Positions 24,780-33,665 of a stretch of 45,459 bases of DNA are shown here, piece after piece. Each line of letters starts with the position of its first letter. The first letter of the stretch is position 1. The notes below the pieces were generated by a model. The model saw nothing but the letters and a program-made list of their open reading frames with translations, searched no databases and was not told the DNA's origin. This stretch comes from Ochrovirga pacifica (lineage in GTDB: Bacteria > Bacteroidota > Bacteroidia > Flavobacteriales > Flavobacteriaceae). The position numbers and the translations under genes are program-made. The stretch covers positions 1 to 45,459 of the forward strand of contig NZ_AFPK01000018.1 of NCBI RefSeq assembly GCF_000220525.1, written 5' to 3'.

Positions 24780-27700
24780 TTAAAAGCTAACATTTAATCT
24801 AAATCCCATAGGAATGGTCCAAGGGGCTAAATTCCATTTTTCAAATCCTTGATTTCCGTCGTTATAAGCCAACTCAGGATCTATACCAATACCTGCTGCT
24901 GTCCACAGCATTATGTTTTTGGCATACACAGACAAGGACACATTGTTTGCAGAAATATAGTTAGCAATCTCTTTAGAGAATTTATAGGTTAGGGTAATAT
25001 CTCTCATTTTTACAAAAGAGGCATCGTATAGAAAGGCATAGCCAGTTCTCCAAAAACTACCGCTAGATTCTACCACTCGGTAAGAATCAAAGTAACGTGT
25101 TCCTGGTCCTCCAAAGTTTTCTGTGTACGTTCCGTCTCCGTTATCTATAACACCAGGAAAAAAGGCTCCATTGTAGTTTCCGTTGTACTCAAAACCACCT
25201 AAAGCTTGGCTTCTACCTCCTATCCAAACATCGTTGTCTCGGTATGCAGGGTTGTTTTTAATAGCCTCTGCCAAAGCATCAGCATCTCCTCCGAAAGAAT
25301 TTGCGTTTAACACTCCTGAAAAAGTGCTAGAGCTAATTCCGTTATGCCAATTTTCTATTTTACCAGAACGAGCCATACGTTTCATAGATTCAGAGAAAAA
25401 ATCGCCTCCTTGTCTCCAATCAAAACTAGCAGAAAGAGTTAGGTTTTTATAACTCACAGAAGTAGTCAACCCAACAGCAAAATCGTTGTTAAAATTCCCT
25501 ACTTTTATTTGGTTTTCTTTGGTTCTATCAACAATCCATCGACCATTAGCATCTAATAAATTCCATCCTTTGTAGGGACCTTCTTCTACCTTTTTGATGT
25601 ATGGCGAATACAGATCTCCAATAGTTCCTCCTACACGTGTAAAAGCTCCCATGTCAGTTCCTCCACCAAAATCTACACGGTCTATTCCTTCTGCCAAGGC
25701 CACCAATTTATTACGTTGTCTGGTAAAGTTTAGGTTTAAATTCCATTCAAAGTCTTTAAATTTTACAGGGATGGCATTTAAGCCCAATTCAATACCAGAA
25801 TTCTCTACATTACCTGCGTTAATGGTTGTACTAGTGTATCCTGTTAAAGGAGATACAGCTACATTAAGAATTTGGTTTTTATTTTGTGTTTTGTAATAAG
25901 TAGCATCCAACCCTAATCTTCCGTGAAAAAAGCTAATATCAGTTCCGAACTCGTACGAAGTAGCAATTTCGGGCTTTAATTTGGTATTGGGCATACTGCT
26001 TGGCAAAGAGTACGTAAAATCGTCTCCCCAATAACCTTGAGACAATGTAGGGTTGATTAAGTACGGAGAAGTATCTTTACCTACTTGTGCCCAACTAGAT
26101 CTTAGTTTTAATAGAGAAATCCATTGAGGCAAATTGAACATTTCGGATACCAAAATACTAGAAGAAACAGAAGGGTAAAAGTAAGAACGGTTTTCTTTTG
26201 GTAAGGTACTAGACCAATCGTTTCTTGCAGTAAAATCAATAAAAGCAATATTTTTATAACTTAATGAAAGCAAACCATATATACTGTAAATTGCTTTTTT
26301 AAAGGTACCACTTGTATATTGTAAACCACCTCTAGCTACATTGGCCAAAGTATACAATCCTGGTAAAACTAAATTGTCTCCACCAGCATTAATTATTGTG
26401 TTGTTTTGATGCATGATGTTGGCCCCAAAAGAAGGTTCTATACGGAAATCTGCCAGCTTTTTTTGATAAGAAAAAAGTACGTCTAAGTTAGATTCTCTAG
26501 CCTCTGAATTGTTAACATAATAGGAGCCAAAAGGTTTGTTGTTTCCAAAACCATCAAAAGACCAAGGTCTGATAATTTCTGTTTTATTGCTAGTAGTGCT
26601 AACTGCATAACGAGCCATTGCATTGAATTCAGGAGTAATTTCCCAATCTAGTTTGATGTTTCCAAAGGCACGGACTTTGTTAAAAGTATTACGTCTTTCG
26701 TTGGCAGAAAACCAAGGGTTGTTATAACCTTCGGTAACTTTATTTTGTTTTGCATTGTTTACTTCCCAGTAATTTCCTTTTAAATCATTGATGTTGATAT
26801 GAGGTGCAATGTTATAAATATCAAAATATTGATCGTCATTACCAATAGATTCTACAGGATAATTGTCAGATTTTGGATTGGAAATATTGATGTTAGTTCC
26901 AATTTTTACTCGATCCGTAATCTTATAAGTCGTTGCTAAATTAATCCCTAATTTTTTTAACTCCGTTCCAGGAGTAAATCCTGATCCATCTAAGTGAGAA
27001 ATAGACAAACGAAAATCTCCTTTGTCATAAGCTCCTGCTACACTAACATCATTAATAGTGGTAACTCCAGTTTTAAAATAATCTTGTAAACTGTTGTCGT
27101 AAAATTTTAGAGGAATGGCTTGTCCGTTACTGTTGTATTGCATGGCTAGCGTTCCTTCTTCAGCTCCGTACCAATGCTGCCAAGTAGCTTCATCAAACTG
27201 ACCTTTTTGTCCGTTGGTAAATCTATTTTGCAAATCTATATACTTGTATGGAGTATTAAATGTTGTGGTTGTGTTAAAACTTACACCAATTCCCTTTTGG
27301 GCTTTAGTTCCCGATTTGGTGGTAATTAAAATCACTCCGTTTCCTGCTCTAGATCCATATAAAGCAGCTGCACTTGCTCCTTTTAATACCGATATATCTT
27401 CTATATCCATAGCACTAATATCTCCTAACACTTGTGTGTCTCCAATAGGGGAGCCATCTATAACAACCAAAGGTTCGTCGTTACCAGTTAAAGAATTTCT
27501 ACCTCTAATGTATACGTAGGTGTCGTTGCTTAAATCATTTCCACCACGACGGATGTCTAATCCAGAAATTTTCCCAGACAATCCTCCCAACACGTTTTCC
27601 TGAGGCACTAAATTTACTTTCTCACTACCTAGCTCACCTACGGCATATCCCAAAGCTCTTTTTTCTCTTTTCATTCCTAGTGCGGTAACAACTACTTCGT

Positions 27701-28325
27701 CCATTTTTTCTATAGAAGGCTCCAAAACAATTGTTAAAGGATTCTGACCCATAACTTGGACTTCTTTAGTGTGCATTCCCGAGTAGGAACATACAAGTAT
27801 TGTTGTTGTATTAGGAACCATAATACTAAACGTTCCGTTCATAGAACTCATCACTCCTTTTGTAGTTCCTTTTAACATTATAGTAACTCCAGGCAAAGCC
27901 AATCCTTCATTATCTTTTACAATTCCTCTTACTTCAAAATCTTTTTTGGGAGACTTGTTTTTCGTGTCCGTTTCTTTTTTTTTCTTCAAAATAATATGTG
28001 GATCCGAAATTTCATAAATGGTTTGTGTATTTTTAAAAAGCAAGTTTAGCGTAGGTTTTATTGCTTGATTTCTAACTTGAATGCTTACTTTTTTCTCTAA
28101 ATCAATATCTTTAAGATTGTAAAGAAATCGATAAGCGGTTTGGTATTCAATTTCATTCAGTACTTTTTCTACCGTTACTTCTTTAAGGTTAAGTGTAATT
28201 CTTTTTTTAGAACCAAAAGATTCTTGCGCTTTTAGGTAGCCAAAACTGACCAAAAAGCATAGGACGGTAAATTTAATTTGTAAAGAGTATGTAAATAAAC
28301 TCTTAATTTGTGTTAATTTTTTCAT
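24780..28325 (-). CDS. SusC/RagA-type TonB-linked outer-membrane transporter with STN domain
   Basis: A 1181-residue TonB-dependent importer. In order: signal peptide (to about 33), STN signalling domain (about 38-115, RITLNLKEVTVEKVLNEI), a carboxypeptidase-regulatory-like domain (FEVRGIVKDNEGLALPGVTI), plug (GLDIRRGGNDLSNDTYVYIR and NDEPLVVIDGSPIGD, near 250-330) and a 22-strand barrel ending in GFRLNVSF. The STN domain is the signature of receptors that signal through FecR to an ECF sigma factor, in line with fecR immediately upstream and the sigma gene nearby. It is translated ahead of susD. Confidence 0.95.
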   Translation of the reverse strand: MKKLTQIKSLFTYSLQIKFTVLCFLVSFGYLKAQESFGSKKRITLNLKEVTVEKVLNEIEYQTAYRFLYNLKDIDLEKKVSIQVRNQAIKPTLNLLFKNTQTIYEISDPHIILKKKKETDTKNKSPKKDFEVRGIVKDNEGLALPGVTIMLKGTTKGVMSSMNGTFSIMVPNTTTILVCSYSGMHTKEVQVMGQNPLTIVLEPSIEKMDEVVVTALGMKREKRALGYAVGELGSEKVNLVPQENVLGGLSGKISGLDIRRGGNDLSNDTYVYIRGRNSLTGNDEPLVVIDGSPIGDTQVLGDISAMDIEDISVLKGASAAALYGSRAGNGVILITTKSGTKAQKGIGVSFNTTTTFNTPYKYIDLQNRFTNGQKGQFDEATWQHWYGAEEGTLAMQYNSNGQAIPLKFYDNSLQDYFKTGVTTINDVSVAGAYDKGDFRLSISHLDGSGFTPGTELKKLGINLATTYKITDRVKIGTNINISNPKSDNYPVESIGNDDQYFDIYNIAPHININDLKGNYWEVNNAKQNKVTEGYNNPWFSANERRNTFNKVRAFGNIKLDWEITPEFNAMARYAVSTTSNKTEIIRPWSFDGFGNNKPFGSYYVNNSEARESNLDVLFSYQKKLADFRIEPSFGANIMHQNNTIINAGGDNLVLPGLYTLANVARGGLQYTSGTFKKAIYSIYGLLSLSYKNIAFIDFTARNDWSSTLPKENRSYFYPSVSSSILVSEMFNLPQWISLLKLRSSWAQVGKDTSPYLINPTLSQGYWGDDFTYSLPSSMPNTKLKPEIATSYEFGTDISFFHGRLGLDATYYKTQNKNQILNVAVSPLTGYTSTTINAGNVENSGIELGLNAIPVKFKDFEWNLNLNFTRQRNKLVALAEGIDRVDFGGGTDMGAFTRVGGTIGDLYSPYIKKVEEGPYKGWNLLDANGRWIVDRTKENQIKVGNFNNDFAVGLTTSVSYKNLTLSASFDWRQGGDFFSESMKRMARSGKIENWHNGISSSTFSGVLNANSFGGDADALAEAIKNNPAYRDNDVWIGGRSQALGGFEYNGNYNGAFFPGVIDNGDGTYTENFGGPGTRYFDSYRVVESSGSFWRTGYAFLYDASFVKMRDITLTYKFSKEIANYISANNVSLSVYAKNIMLWTAAGIGIDPELAYNDGNQGFEKWNLAPWTIPMGFRLNVSF

Positions 28326-28347
28326 AATTTTGTAAAACGTTAATAAG

Positions 28348-28404
28348 ATGAGTGTTTTTTTCGCTCATTTTTTTCTTAAGTGGAGGATGTTCCAGCATCT
28401 TCCA
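28348..28404 (-). promoter_or_regulatory. Two hairpins in the fecR-susC intergenic leader
   Basis: Within the 124-nt gap are two stems: ATGAGTG/CGCTCAT (28348-28354 with 28362-28368) around a T-run, and TGGAGGATG/CATCTTCCA (28381-28389 with 28396-28404, one mismatch) followed on the plus strand by eight T's. In the sense (minus) direction neither has a U-tail after it, so they look more like mRNA processing or leader structures than terminators. SusC genes are often controlled in their leaders. Confidence 0.45.
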
Positions 28405-28449
28405 TTTTTTTTGCTCTCTTTATTCTTTATCTCATAGGCAACGGTCTTT

Positions 28450-29598
28450 TTAGTGAATAATGATGTGATGTTTCTCAGGGGTGTCATACGTAAAACTAAA
28501 ACTCAATTGAAAAGTTTTAAGTATTGTGTGAATGTCTTCATCAGAATCAAAATTTGCGTTAAAATATTGCTGATTTAATAATGAGTTATTGGTTTCTATT
28601 TTAATGTTGTAATTACGTTCCAAACGTTTAATGATATTGTGAAAAGGAATGTTTCTAAAAATAAGCTGCCCATTTCTCCAACTAGTATAAATACGTGTGT
28701 CTACAGGTTTGGTGGTATACGTTTTTTGTTGTTGATCAAAAACCCCTCTAGTACCGGGCTTAATTAAAGTAGCTGTTGTTAGATTGAACTCCTTTTGATG
28801 GTACAACCCAACAGAACCTTCTACCAAAACAGTAGCAATTTTGTTTTCTTCTGGATAAGCAGACACGTTAAATTCTGTTCCTAAAACACGTACATTAAGT
28901 TGGTTAGCATTTACAATAAAAGGCTTTTGTTTGTTCGTTTCAACATCAAAATATGCTTCTCCTATTAATTTTACACTACGATGTGTTGTCTTTTTAAAGT
29001 GCGATGGGTATTCAATCACTGAGCCAGAGTTTAAGAATATATGAGTGCCATCAGCAAGAACCAGTTCCATGCGTTTGCCATAAGGCACTAGTAATTTGCA
29101 CCAAACAGCAGGAGTATTTGCTCTGTTTTTAGCAACAATAATTTTGTCATTTTTTTGTACACAAACCACATGTCCTTCTTTGGTTACTATGGTTTTGTTT
29201 TTTCCTTCTTCAATAATTTCTACTTTGTCATTGTCTATTTCTAAAACAATATTTTCTGCAGTAAAATCATAAGATTTGTTTTCTGTACCAGTTATTAAAA
29301 AATATCCAATTCCCAAAAACAATAGGAGCAAAGCAGCGTATTTTACTATTCTTAGGTAAATAAGTTTTGATTTTTTGGATGGATTTGTAGTTAAAGACTT
29401 CTTCTGCTGTGCTATAAAATCAGCTTTATTTTTTAAGACATTGTTTTCTATTAGTTGATAGTGTAAAGTAATGTATTCTTGAAACAATTCTTGATGCTCA
29501 GGAGTTTCAGCCCAACGTTCTAATAGACTAAGTTCCTTAGCGGTGATTTTCCCAGATAAGTATTTTATAATATACTTTTCTATTTCTTCTGATATCAT
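28450..29598 (-). CDS. FecR-family anti-sigma factor
   Basis: Inner-membrane anti-sigma factor (382 residues from the ATG at 29598; a longer reading from 29631 has a Cys-rich, unlikely N-terminus). The cytoplasmic N-terminus carries IIKYLSGKITAKELSLLERW, the sigma-binding helices. A membrane helix (about 82-100) is followed by the periplasmic FecR domain (PYGKRMELVLADGTHIFLNSGSV, SVKLIGEAYFDVE, ILGTEFNVSAY-like VLGTEFNVSAYPEE) and a C-terminal DUF4974 (STN-like) domain near LERNYNIKIETNNSLL. It heads the susC-susD-phosphatase operon, but no sigma gene lies directly upstream. Confidence 0.92.
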   Translation of the reverse strand: MISEEIEKYIIKYLSGKITAKELSLLERWAETPEHQELFQEYITLHYQLIENNVLKNKADFIAQQKKSLTTNPSKKSKLIYLRIVKYAALLLLFLGIGYFLITGTENKSYDFTAENIVLEIDNDKVEIIEEGKNKTIVTKEGHVVCVQKNDKIIVAKNRANTPAVWCKLLVPYGKRMELVLADGTHIFLNSGSVIEYPSHFKKTTHRSVKLIGEAYFDVETNKQKPFIVNANQLNVRVLGTEFNVSAYPEENKIATVLVEGSVGLYHQKEFNLTTATLIKPGTRGVFDQQQKTYTTKPVDTRIYTSWRNGQLIFRNIPFHNIIKRLERNYNIKIETNNSLLNQQYFNANFDSDEDIHTILKTFQLSFSFTYDTPEKHHIIIH

Positions 29599-29672
29599 AT
29601 ATTTTCTTTTACATCTATTAAGACAAGGCAAAACAGAAATACCCTAGAAAATTTATGTTAAAAAAATATTAC

Positions 29673-29688
29673 GAACTTTTTTCAGTTC
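29673..29688 (-). terminator. Weak terminator after the argS-linked membrane gene
   Basis: A 5-bp stem GAACT/AGTTC with a 6-nt loop is followed on the minus strand by GTAATATTTTTTT. It lies 40 nt after the membrane-protein stop codon and before fecR. The short stem makes it doubtful. Confidence 0.3.
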
Positions 29689-29728
29689 AGGATAAAAAGG
29701 TAAGATGTTGATTTTTAGTATTGTATTT

Positions 29729-30343
29729 CTAGTTGTAAGTATTGTTTTTTTTAGGAAAAAAAACAGGGTCTAGGATTTGGTAACGTTTGGCAATAGCATA
29801 AATACCTATATTAATGCATAAGTGTAGCAGTAACAAACACAACAAAGCATATAGAGGAACACCTAAAAATTGAAAAGGCCAATAGTAAGTCCAAACACCT
29901 AAGTTAATGGTGATAATTTCTCCAAAAGCTGGAAAAATAAGAGCGAGTACAAAAGTTATCCAAAATTTTTGTTTTAGACTAGGAGTTTTTAAGGCTGTAA
30001 AGAGTTCCTTTTCTAGTTTATAGATATAACTAAAAGCCAGCATCCAAGCAAAAGGAAGCCACAGGGGCAGGTGTGTACTTACATCATGATATGCCCAATA
30101 ACCATTAAAAGTTCCCCAATATTCTGCCAAGATTCCTAAAATTCCAGTAGCAAACATACCAATAGGAACAATCCAGTATTTATTGTCTTTTGAAAAACCT
30201 AAACTGTATAAGGAATGAATCACTTTTAAGAACAAAATCACTGCAACAATTTTGTCGTTAGCATGCAAATAGCCAATAAAAACACCGGCAATACAAATTT
30301 TTACAAGTGCTTTTAAGAGTGCTATGACTATGGTTTTGTTCAA
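29729..30343 (-). CDS. Unrecognised multi-pass membrane protein
   Basis: I do not recognise this 204-residue protein. It has about six hydrophobic helices and short loops. Notable segments are GYWAYHDVSTHLPLWLPFAW and GVWTYYWPFQFLGVPLYALL, both rich in aromatic residues with a His-Asp in the first loop, and a charged cytoplasmic-type segment KLEKELFTALKTPSLKQKF. It starts 17 nt after the argS stop on the same strand and is probably co-transcribed with it. The aromatic pattern recalls small lipid- or carotenoid-related membrane proteins, but that is only an impression. Confidence 0.7.
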   Translation of the reverse strand: MNKTIVIALLKALVKICIAGVFIGYLHANDKIVAVILFLKVIHSLYSLGFSKDNKYWIVPIGMFATGILGILAEYWGTFNGYWAYHDVSTHLPLWLPFAWMLAFSYIYKLEKELFTALKTPSLKQKFWITFVLALIFPAFGEIITINLGVWTYYWPFQFLGVPLYALLCLLLLHLCINIGIYAIAKRYQILDPVFFPKKNNTYN

Positions 30344-30360
30344 CGAGTTTGAATTAAAAA

Positions 30361-32133
30361 TTACATTCTTTCAGGAACTTGAATTCCTAAAAGGCGAAAA
30401 GCAGATTGTATTGTGTCTGCTACTTGTTTAGACAATTGTGTTCTAAAAACCTTTACATCTTTGGCTTCGCACGCTAAAATTGGTGAGCTTTGGTAAAAGG
30501 AATTGTATTCTTTTACCAAATCATAAGTATAATTTGCAATTAAAGCAGGACTATGATTTTTGGCAGCCAACTGAACGGTTTCTGGATACAGTTGTAATTG
30601 TTTGATAACTGACAGTTCTTTATTACTTAAATGTACATCTTGTGGACTAGAAAAATCAAAATCAGCTTTTCTTAGTATAGACTGAATTCTAGCATAGGTG
30701 TATTGAATAAAAGGCCCTGTGTTTCCGTTAAAATCAATAGATTCTTTAGGGTCAAAAAGAATACGTTTTTTTGGGTCTACTTTTAGGATGTAGTATTTTA
30801 ACGCTCCCATACCAATAATTTTGTACAATTCTTCTTTTTGTGCATTGGAATAGCCTTCTAATTTCCCTAACTCTTGAGAAATTTCTCTGGCTGTGTTTAC
30901 CATTTCTTGCATCAAATCATCAGCATCTACCACAGTACCTTCTCTAGACTTCATCTTTCCCGAAGGCAAATCTACCATCCCGTAAGAAAGATGATACATG
31001 TTGGTAGCCCAATTGTATCCTAATTTTTTAAGGATTAGAAATAAGACTTTAAAATGATAATCTTGCTCATTTCCCACGGTGTAAGTCAACGCGTTGATAT
31101 TAAACTCCTGGAAACGTTGAATGGCAGTACCTATATCTTGTGTTATGTAAACAGATGTTCCATCTCCTCTTAAGACTAATTTTTCATCCAAACCTTCATC
31201 CGAAAGGTCTATCCAAACAGAGCCGTCTTCTTTCTGGTAAAAAACACCTTTCTCTAAACCTTCTTTTACAATGTCTTTACCCAATAAGTAAGTGTCACTT
31301 TCGTAATAGTTTTTATCAAAATCTACTCCAAGAGCTTTGTAGGTGCTGTTAAAACCTTCATAAACCCATTGGTTCATTGTTTTCCATAATTCTACAACAG
31401 CAGTATCACCAGCTTCCCATTTACGCAACATCTCTTGGGCTTCAAGTAAAATAGGAGCTTGTTTTTTTGCTTCATCTTCTGTACTTCCTTTGGCAACTAA
31501 ATCGTTAATTTCTTTTTTGTATGCCTTGTCAAAAGCAACGTAGTAGTTTCCTACCAATTTGTCTCCTTTAAGTCCTGTAGATTCAGGTGTTGCTCCGTTT
31601 CCAAACTTTTGCCAAGCCAACATACTTTTACAAATATGAATTCCACGATCGTTAATAATCTGAGTTTTGTATACTTTTTTACCTGCACCTGCAATAATTT
31701 CTGCTACTGAGTAGCCTAACAAGTTATTACGCACATGACCCAAATGTAAAGGTTTATTGGTGTTTGGAGAAGAGTATTCTACCATTACCGCTTGGTCTTC
31801 TTTTGTAGGAAGTACTAAACCATAATTTTCGGTTGTATACATTTTGTAAAAGCTATTCACAAAAAAGCTAGGGTTGATAGAGAGGTTTAAAAAACCTTTA
31901 ACCACATTAAAATCTGTAACCAAGTCTATTTGCTCTTTTAGGTAGTTCCCTATTTCAGTTCCTATTTGTACTGGATTTCCTTTTACAAATTTTAAAAAAG
32001 CAAAGACAACAATCGTAATATCTCCCTCAAACTCTTTTCGGGTTGCTTGGAATTCTACTTTAGGAATTTCTGTCTGATAGACATCAATAAAAGCTTTTTT
32101 TACGGCTACTTCTAACTGATTTTGTATGCTCAT
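30361..32133 (-). CDS. argS: Arginyl-tRNA synthetase
   Basis: Class I aminoacyl-tRNA synthetase that charges tRNA-Arg. The 590 residues run from the N-terminal Add-1 domain (LEVAVKKAFIDVYQ) through the HIGH motif in the form HLGH (SSPNTNKPLHLGHVRNN) and the KMSKS equivalent KMKSREGTVV to a C-terminal DALR anticodon-binding domain ending RLLGIQVPERM. QYTYARIQSILRKAD is typical of ArgRS. It is divergent from the histidine kinase gene across 266 nt. Confidence 0.96.
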   Translation of the reverse strand: MSIQNQLEVAVKKAFIDVYQTEIPKVEFQATRKEFEGDITIVVFAFLKFVKGNPVQIGTEIGNYLKEQIDLVTDFNVVKGFLNLSINPSFFVNSFYKMYTTENYGLVLPTKEDQAVMVEYSSPNTNKPLHLGHVRNNLLGYSVAEIIAGAGKKVYKTQIINDRGIHICKSMLAWQKFGNGATPESTGLKGDKLVGNYYVAFDKAYKKEINDLVAKGSTEDEAKKQAPILLEAQEMLRKWEAGDTAVVELWKTMNQWVYEGFNSTYKALGVDFDKNYYESDTYLLGKDIVKEGLEKGVFYQKEDGSVWIDLSDEGLDEKLVLRGDGTSVYITQDIGTAIQRFQEFNINALTYTVGNEQDYHFKVLFLILKKLGYNWATNMYHLSYGMVDLPSGKMKSREGTVVDADDLMQEMVNTAREISQELGKLEGYSNAQKEELYKIIGMGALKYYILKVDPKKRILFDPKESIDFNGNTGPFIQYTYARIQSILRKADFDFSSPQDVHLSNKELSVIKQLQLYPETVQLAAKNHSPALIANYTYDLVKEYNSFYQSSPILACEAKDVKVFRTQLSKQVADTIQSAFRLLGIQVPERM

Positions 32134-32155
32134 GTGACTCGGTTAATTTAAGCCG

Positions 32156-32163
32156 CAAAAGTA
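32156..32163 (-). promoter_or_regulatory. argS -7 box TACTTTTG
   Basis: An exact TAnnTTTG match on the minus strand, 22 nt before the argS ATG. Upstream is T-rich but lacks a clear -33 TTTG at normal spacing. Confidence 0.5.
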
Positions 32164-32299
32164 AACAAATTAACAAAAAGAAAGAGAACAAGGTTTATAC
32201 TTTGTAAAATAAACCTGCGAAAAAGCAGGTTGTTGTTTAAAGAATAGGTGAGGAAAGTCAATAATAGCCATGTAAAACTACGTAAAAACGCAGTTTAGG

Positions 32300-32313
32300 T
32301 TGATTTTCGTCAA
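32300..32313. promoter_or_regulatory. Crp/FNR-like site A upstream of the histidine kinase
   Basis: TTGAT-TTTC-GTCAA matches the FNR-type consensus TTGAT-N4-ATCAA with one mismatch in the second arm. It shares 12 of 14 bases with the reverse complement of site C (34745-34758). Its centre lies about 71 nt before the start expected from a weak -7 box TAATTTTA (32364-32371), a class I position. Confidence 0.5.
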
Positions 32314-32344
32314 TAATAACACGATTGTATTGTGAAATTTAATG

Positions 32345-32371
32345 TTGAAACTCAGAAATGTTATAATTTTA
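32345..32371 (+). promoter_or_regulatory. Weak candidate promoter of the histidine kinase gene
   Basis: TTG (32345-32347) and TAATTTTA (32364-32371) are 16 nt apart; the -7 box has one mismatch to TAnnTTTG. The ATG follows at 32400. Confidence 0.3.
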
Positions 32372-32399
32372 GCTTCATATACGTAAATCACATTCACCC

Positions 32400-33608
32400 A
32401 TGCCTCATAACCACGCATTTACTCAAAATTTTATCAAAATACTAGACAAAGTGTTTAGTGGAGTAATGCTGCTTTCTATCGACGGAAAAATTTTGGACTT
32501 TAACAAAGCCTGTTTGTACATTTTAGACAAAGAGTCTACAGATATCAAAGGAAAGAATTTTAAAGAACTTGTGCCTAAAGAATTACAGTTTAGTTATGAC
32601 TTATACATAATGAATTGTGAGAGAGCTTTAAAAATGAATGTGCGTAATAAGTTTGAGTTCCCTGTACAGACTAAAGAAGGTGAAATAACGGTTGAGATAG
32701 AATGTAACAAAAGGTTTGTTTCTGAAGAAGATCAGAGAACTTATATGTTGATGACCTTAAACGACATAACCAAACAGAAAAAAATACAAGAGGAGTTAGA
32801 AACACAAAAAAAGTCTAAACAAGAAGTGTTAGACGAGTTAAAAATGCAACAAGAGTTAACAGAAATGAAAACCAGGTTTGTTACGGTTGCTTCTCACGAA
32901 TTTAGAACTCCCATGGCTAGAGTATTGTCTTCAATTGAATTAATTGAGCGTTATTTAAAATTCGACCCAAGGCTTTGGGATAATTTTCAGCACAAAGACA
33001 AAGTACAAACTCACTTTTCAAAAATAAAATCTTCTATCAATTCCCTAACCGCTACGTTAAACCAATTTCTATCAATAGGAGAGTGGGAAGAAGGAAAAAC
33101 AGAATATAGAGAAGAAGATTTTGATTTAGAAAGAACTATACTAAATTGTATAAAAGAAGTTACTCCTAATTTAAAAGAAGGACAACATATACTTTTTGAT
33201 TTTAAATCGGACCTAAAAAACGTGTGTTTGGATCAGAATGTAATGCGACATATTTTAAACAACTTGTTGTCTAACGCCATTAAATATTCTCCACAAAACA
33301 AAAATATACACGTAATCTCGTTTGTTAATGACGAAGAAATCTTTATTTCTATTAGAGACGAAGGGTATGGTATTCCTAAGGAAGATCAAGAAAATTTGTT
33401 CCGAAGGTTTTTTAGAGCTAAAAACGCAACAGACTTTACAGGAATAGGTTTAGGCCTAAACATTGTGAAAAAATACGTTCATTTAATGGATGGAAAAATT
33501 AGTTTTGAGAGCTACGAAAATAAAGGAACTATTTTTGATATTACTTTTCCTAGAAGAAAAGCAATGTTATTAGGAAAAAATAACGACAATTTAAAAGAAC
33601 TTACTTAA
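32400..33608 (+). CDS. Soluble PAS-domain sensor histidine kinase
   Basis: A 402-residue kinase with no membrane segment, so it senses a cytosolic signal. A PAS domain (about 10-125) contains VMLLSIDGKILDFNKACL and a DITKQKKIQEEL exit helix; a coiled coil (about 125-160) joins it to HisKA with the phospho-acceptor H166 (ASHEFRTPMARV). The ATPase domain has the N box (N292 in NNLLSNAIKYSP), the G1 box RDEGYGIPKED and the G2 box GIGLGLNIVKKYV. No heme- or flavin-binding residues can be assigned in the PAS domain by eye. The Crp-fused response regulator gene follows after 57 nt and is its likely partner. Confidence 0.93.
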   Translation: MPHNHAFTQNFIKILDKVFSGVMLLSIDGKILDFNKACLYILDKESTDIKGKNFKELVPKELQFSYDLYIMNCERALKMNVRNKFEFPVQTKEGEITVEIECNKRFVSEEDQRTYMLMTLNDITKQKKIQEELETQKKSKQEVLDELKMQQELTEMKTRFVTVASHEFRTPMARVLSSIELIERYLKFDPRLWDNFQHKDKVQTHFSKIKSSINSLTATLNQFLSIGEWEEGKTEYREEDFDLERTILNCIKEVTPNLKEGQHILFDFKSDLKNVCLDQNVMRHILNNLLSNAIKYSPQNKNIHVISFVNDEEIFISIRDEGYGIPKEDQENLFRRFFRAKNATDFTGIGLGLNIVKKYVHLMDGKISFESYENKGTIFDITFPRRKAMLLGKNNDNLKELT

Positions 33609-33665
33609 ATTAGTCATCCTACAAATCTTGCGTATTTCTTACGTTGTTTTAATGATAAAAATTAT

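Larger units (their letters stand above)
32134..32399. other. Divergent argS / histidine kinase region with stacked hairpins
   Basis: It holds the argS -7 box, three short inverted repeats and a Crp/FNR-like palindrome. AGGTTTAT (32191-32198) pairs perfectly with ATAAACCT (32209-32216). The overlapping AACCTGC (32212-32218) pairs perfectly with GCAGGTT (32225-32231), so the two stems exclude each other. A third stem uses 32275-32283 and 32288-32296. Read on the minus strand, the AACCTGC stem is followed by TATTTT, like a terminator. No gene is seen upstream on that strand, so a small RNA is possible. Confidence 0.45.

Noticed and set aside
23027..28325. Calling the Sus locus a polysaccharide utilisation locus
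   Set aside because: No carbohydrate-active enzyme is linked within the window; the only enzyme is a phosphatase.
20745..29646. A shared 9-mer AATACCCTA before the sigma gene (20745-20753) and before fecR (29638-29646), as a possible ECF sigma promoter element
   Set aside because: It points in opposite directions relative to the two genes, and a 9-base match over these lengths can easily be chance.
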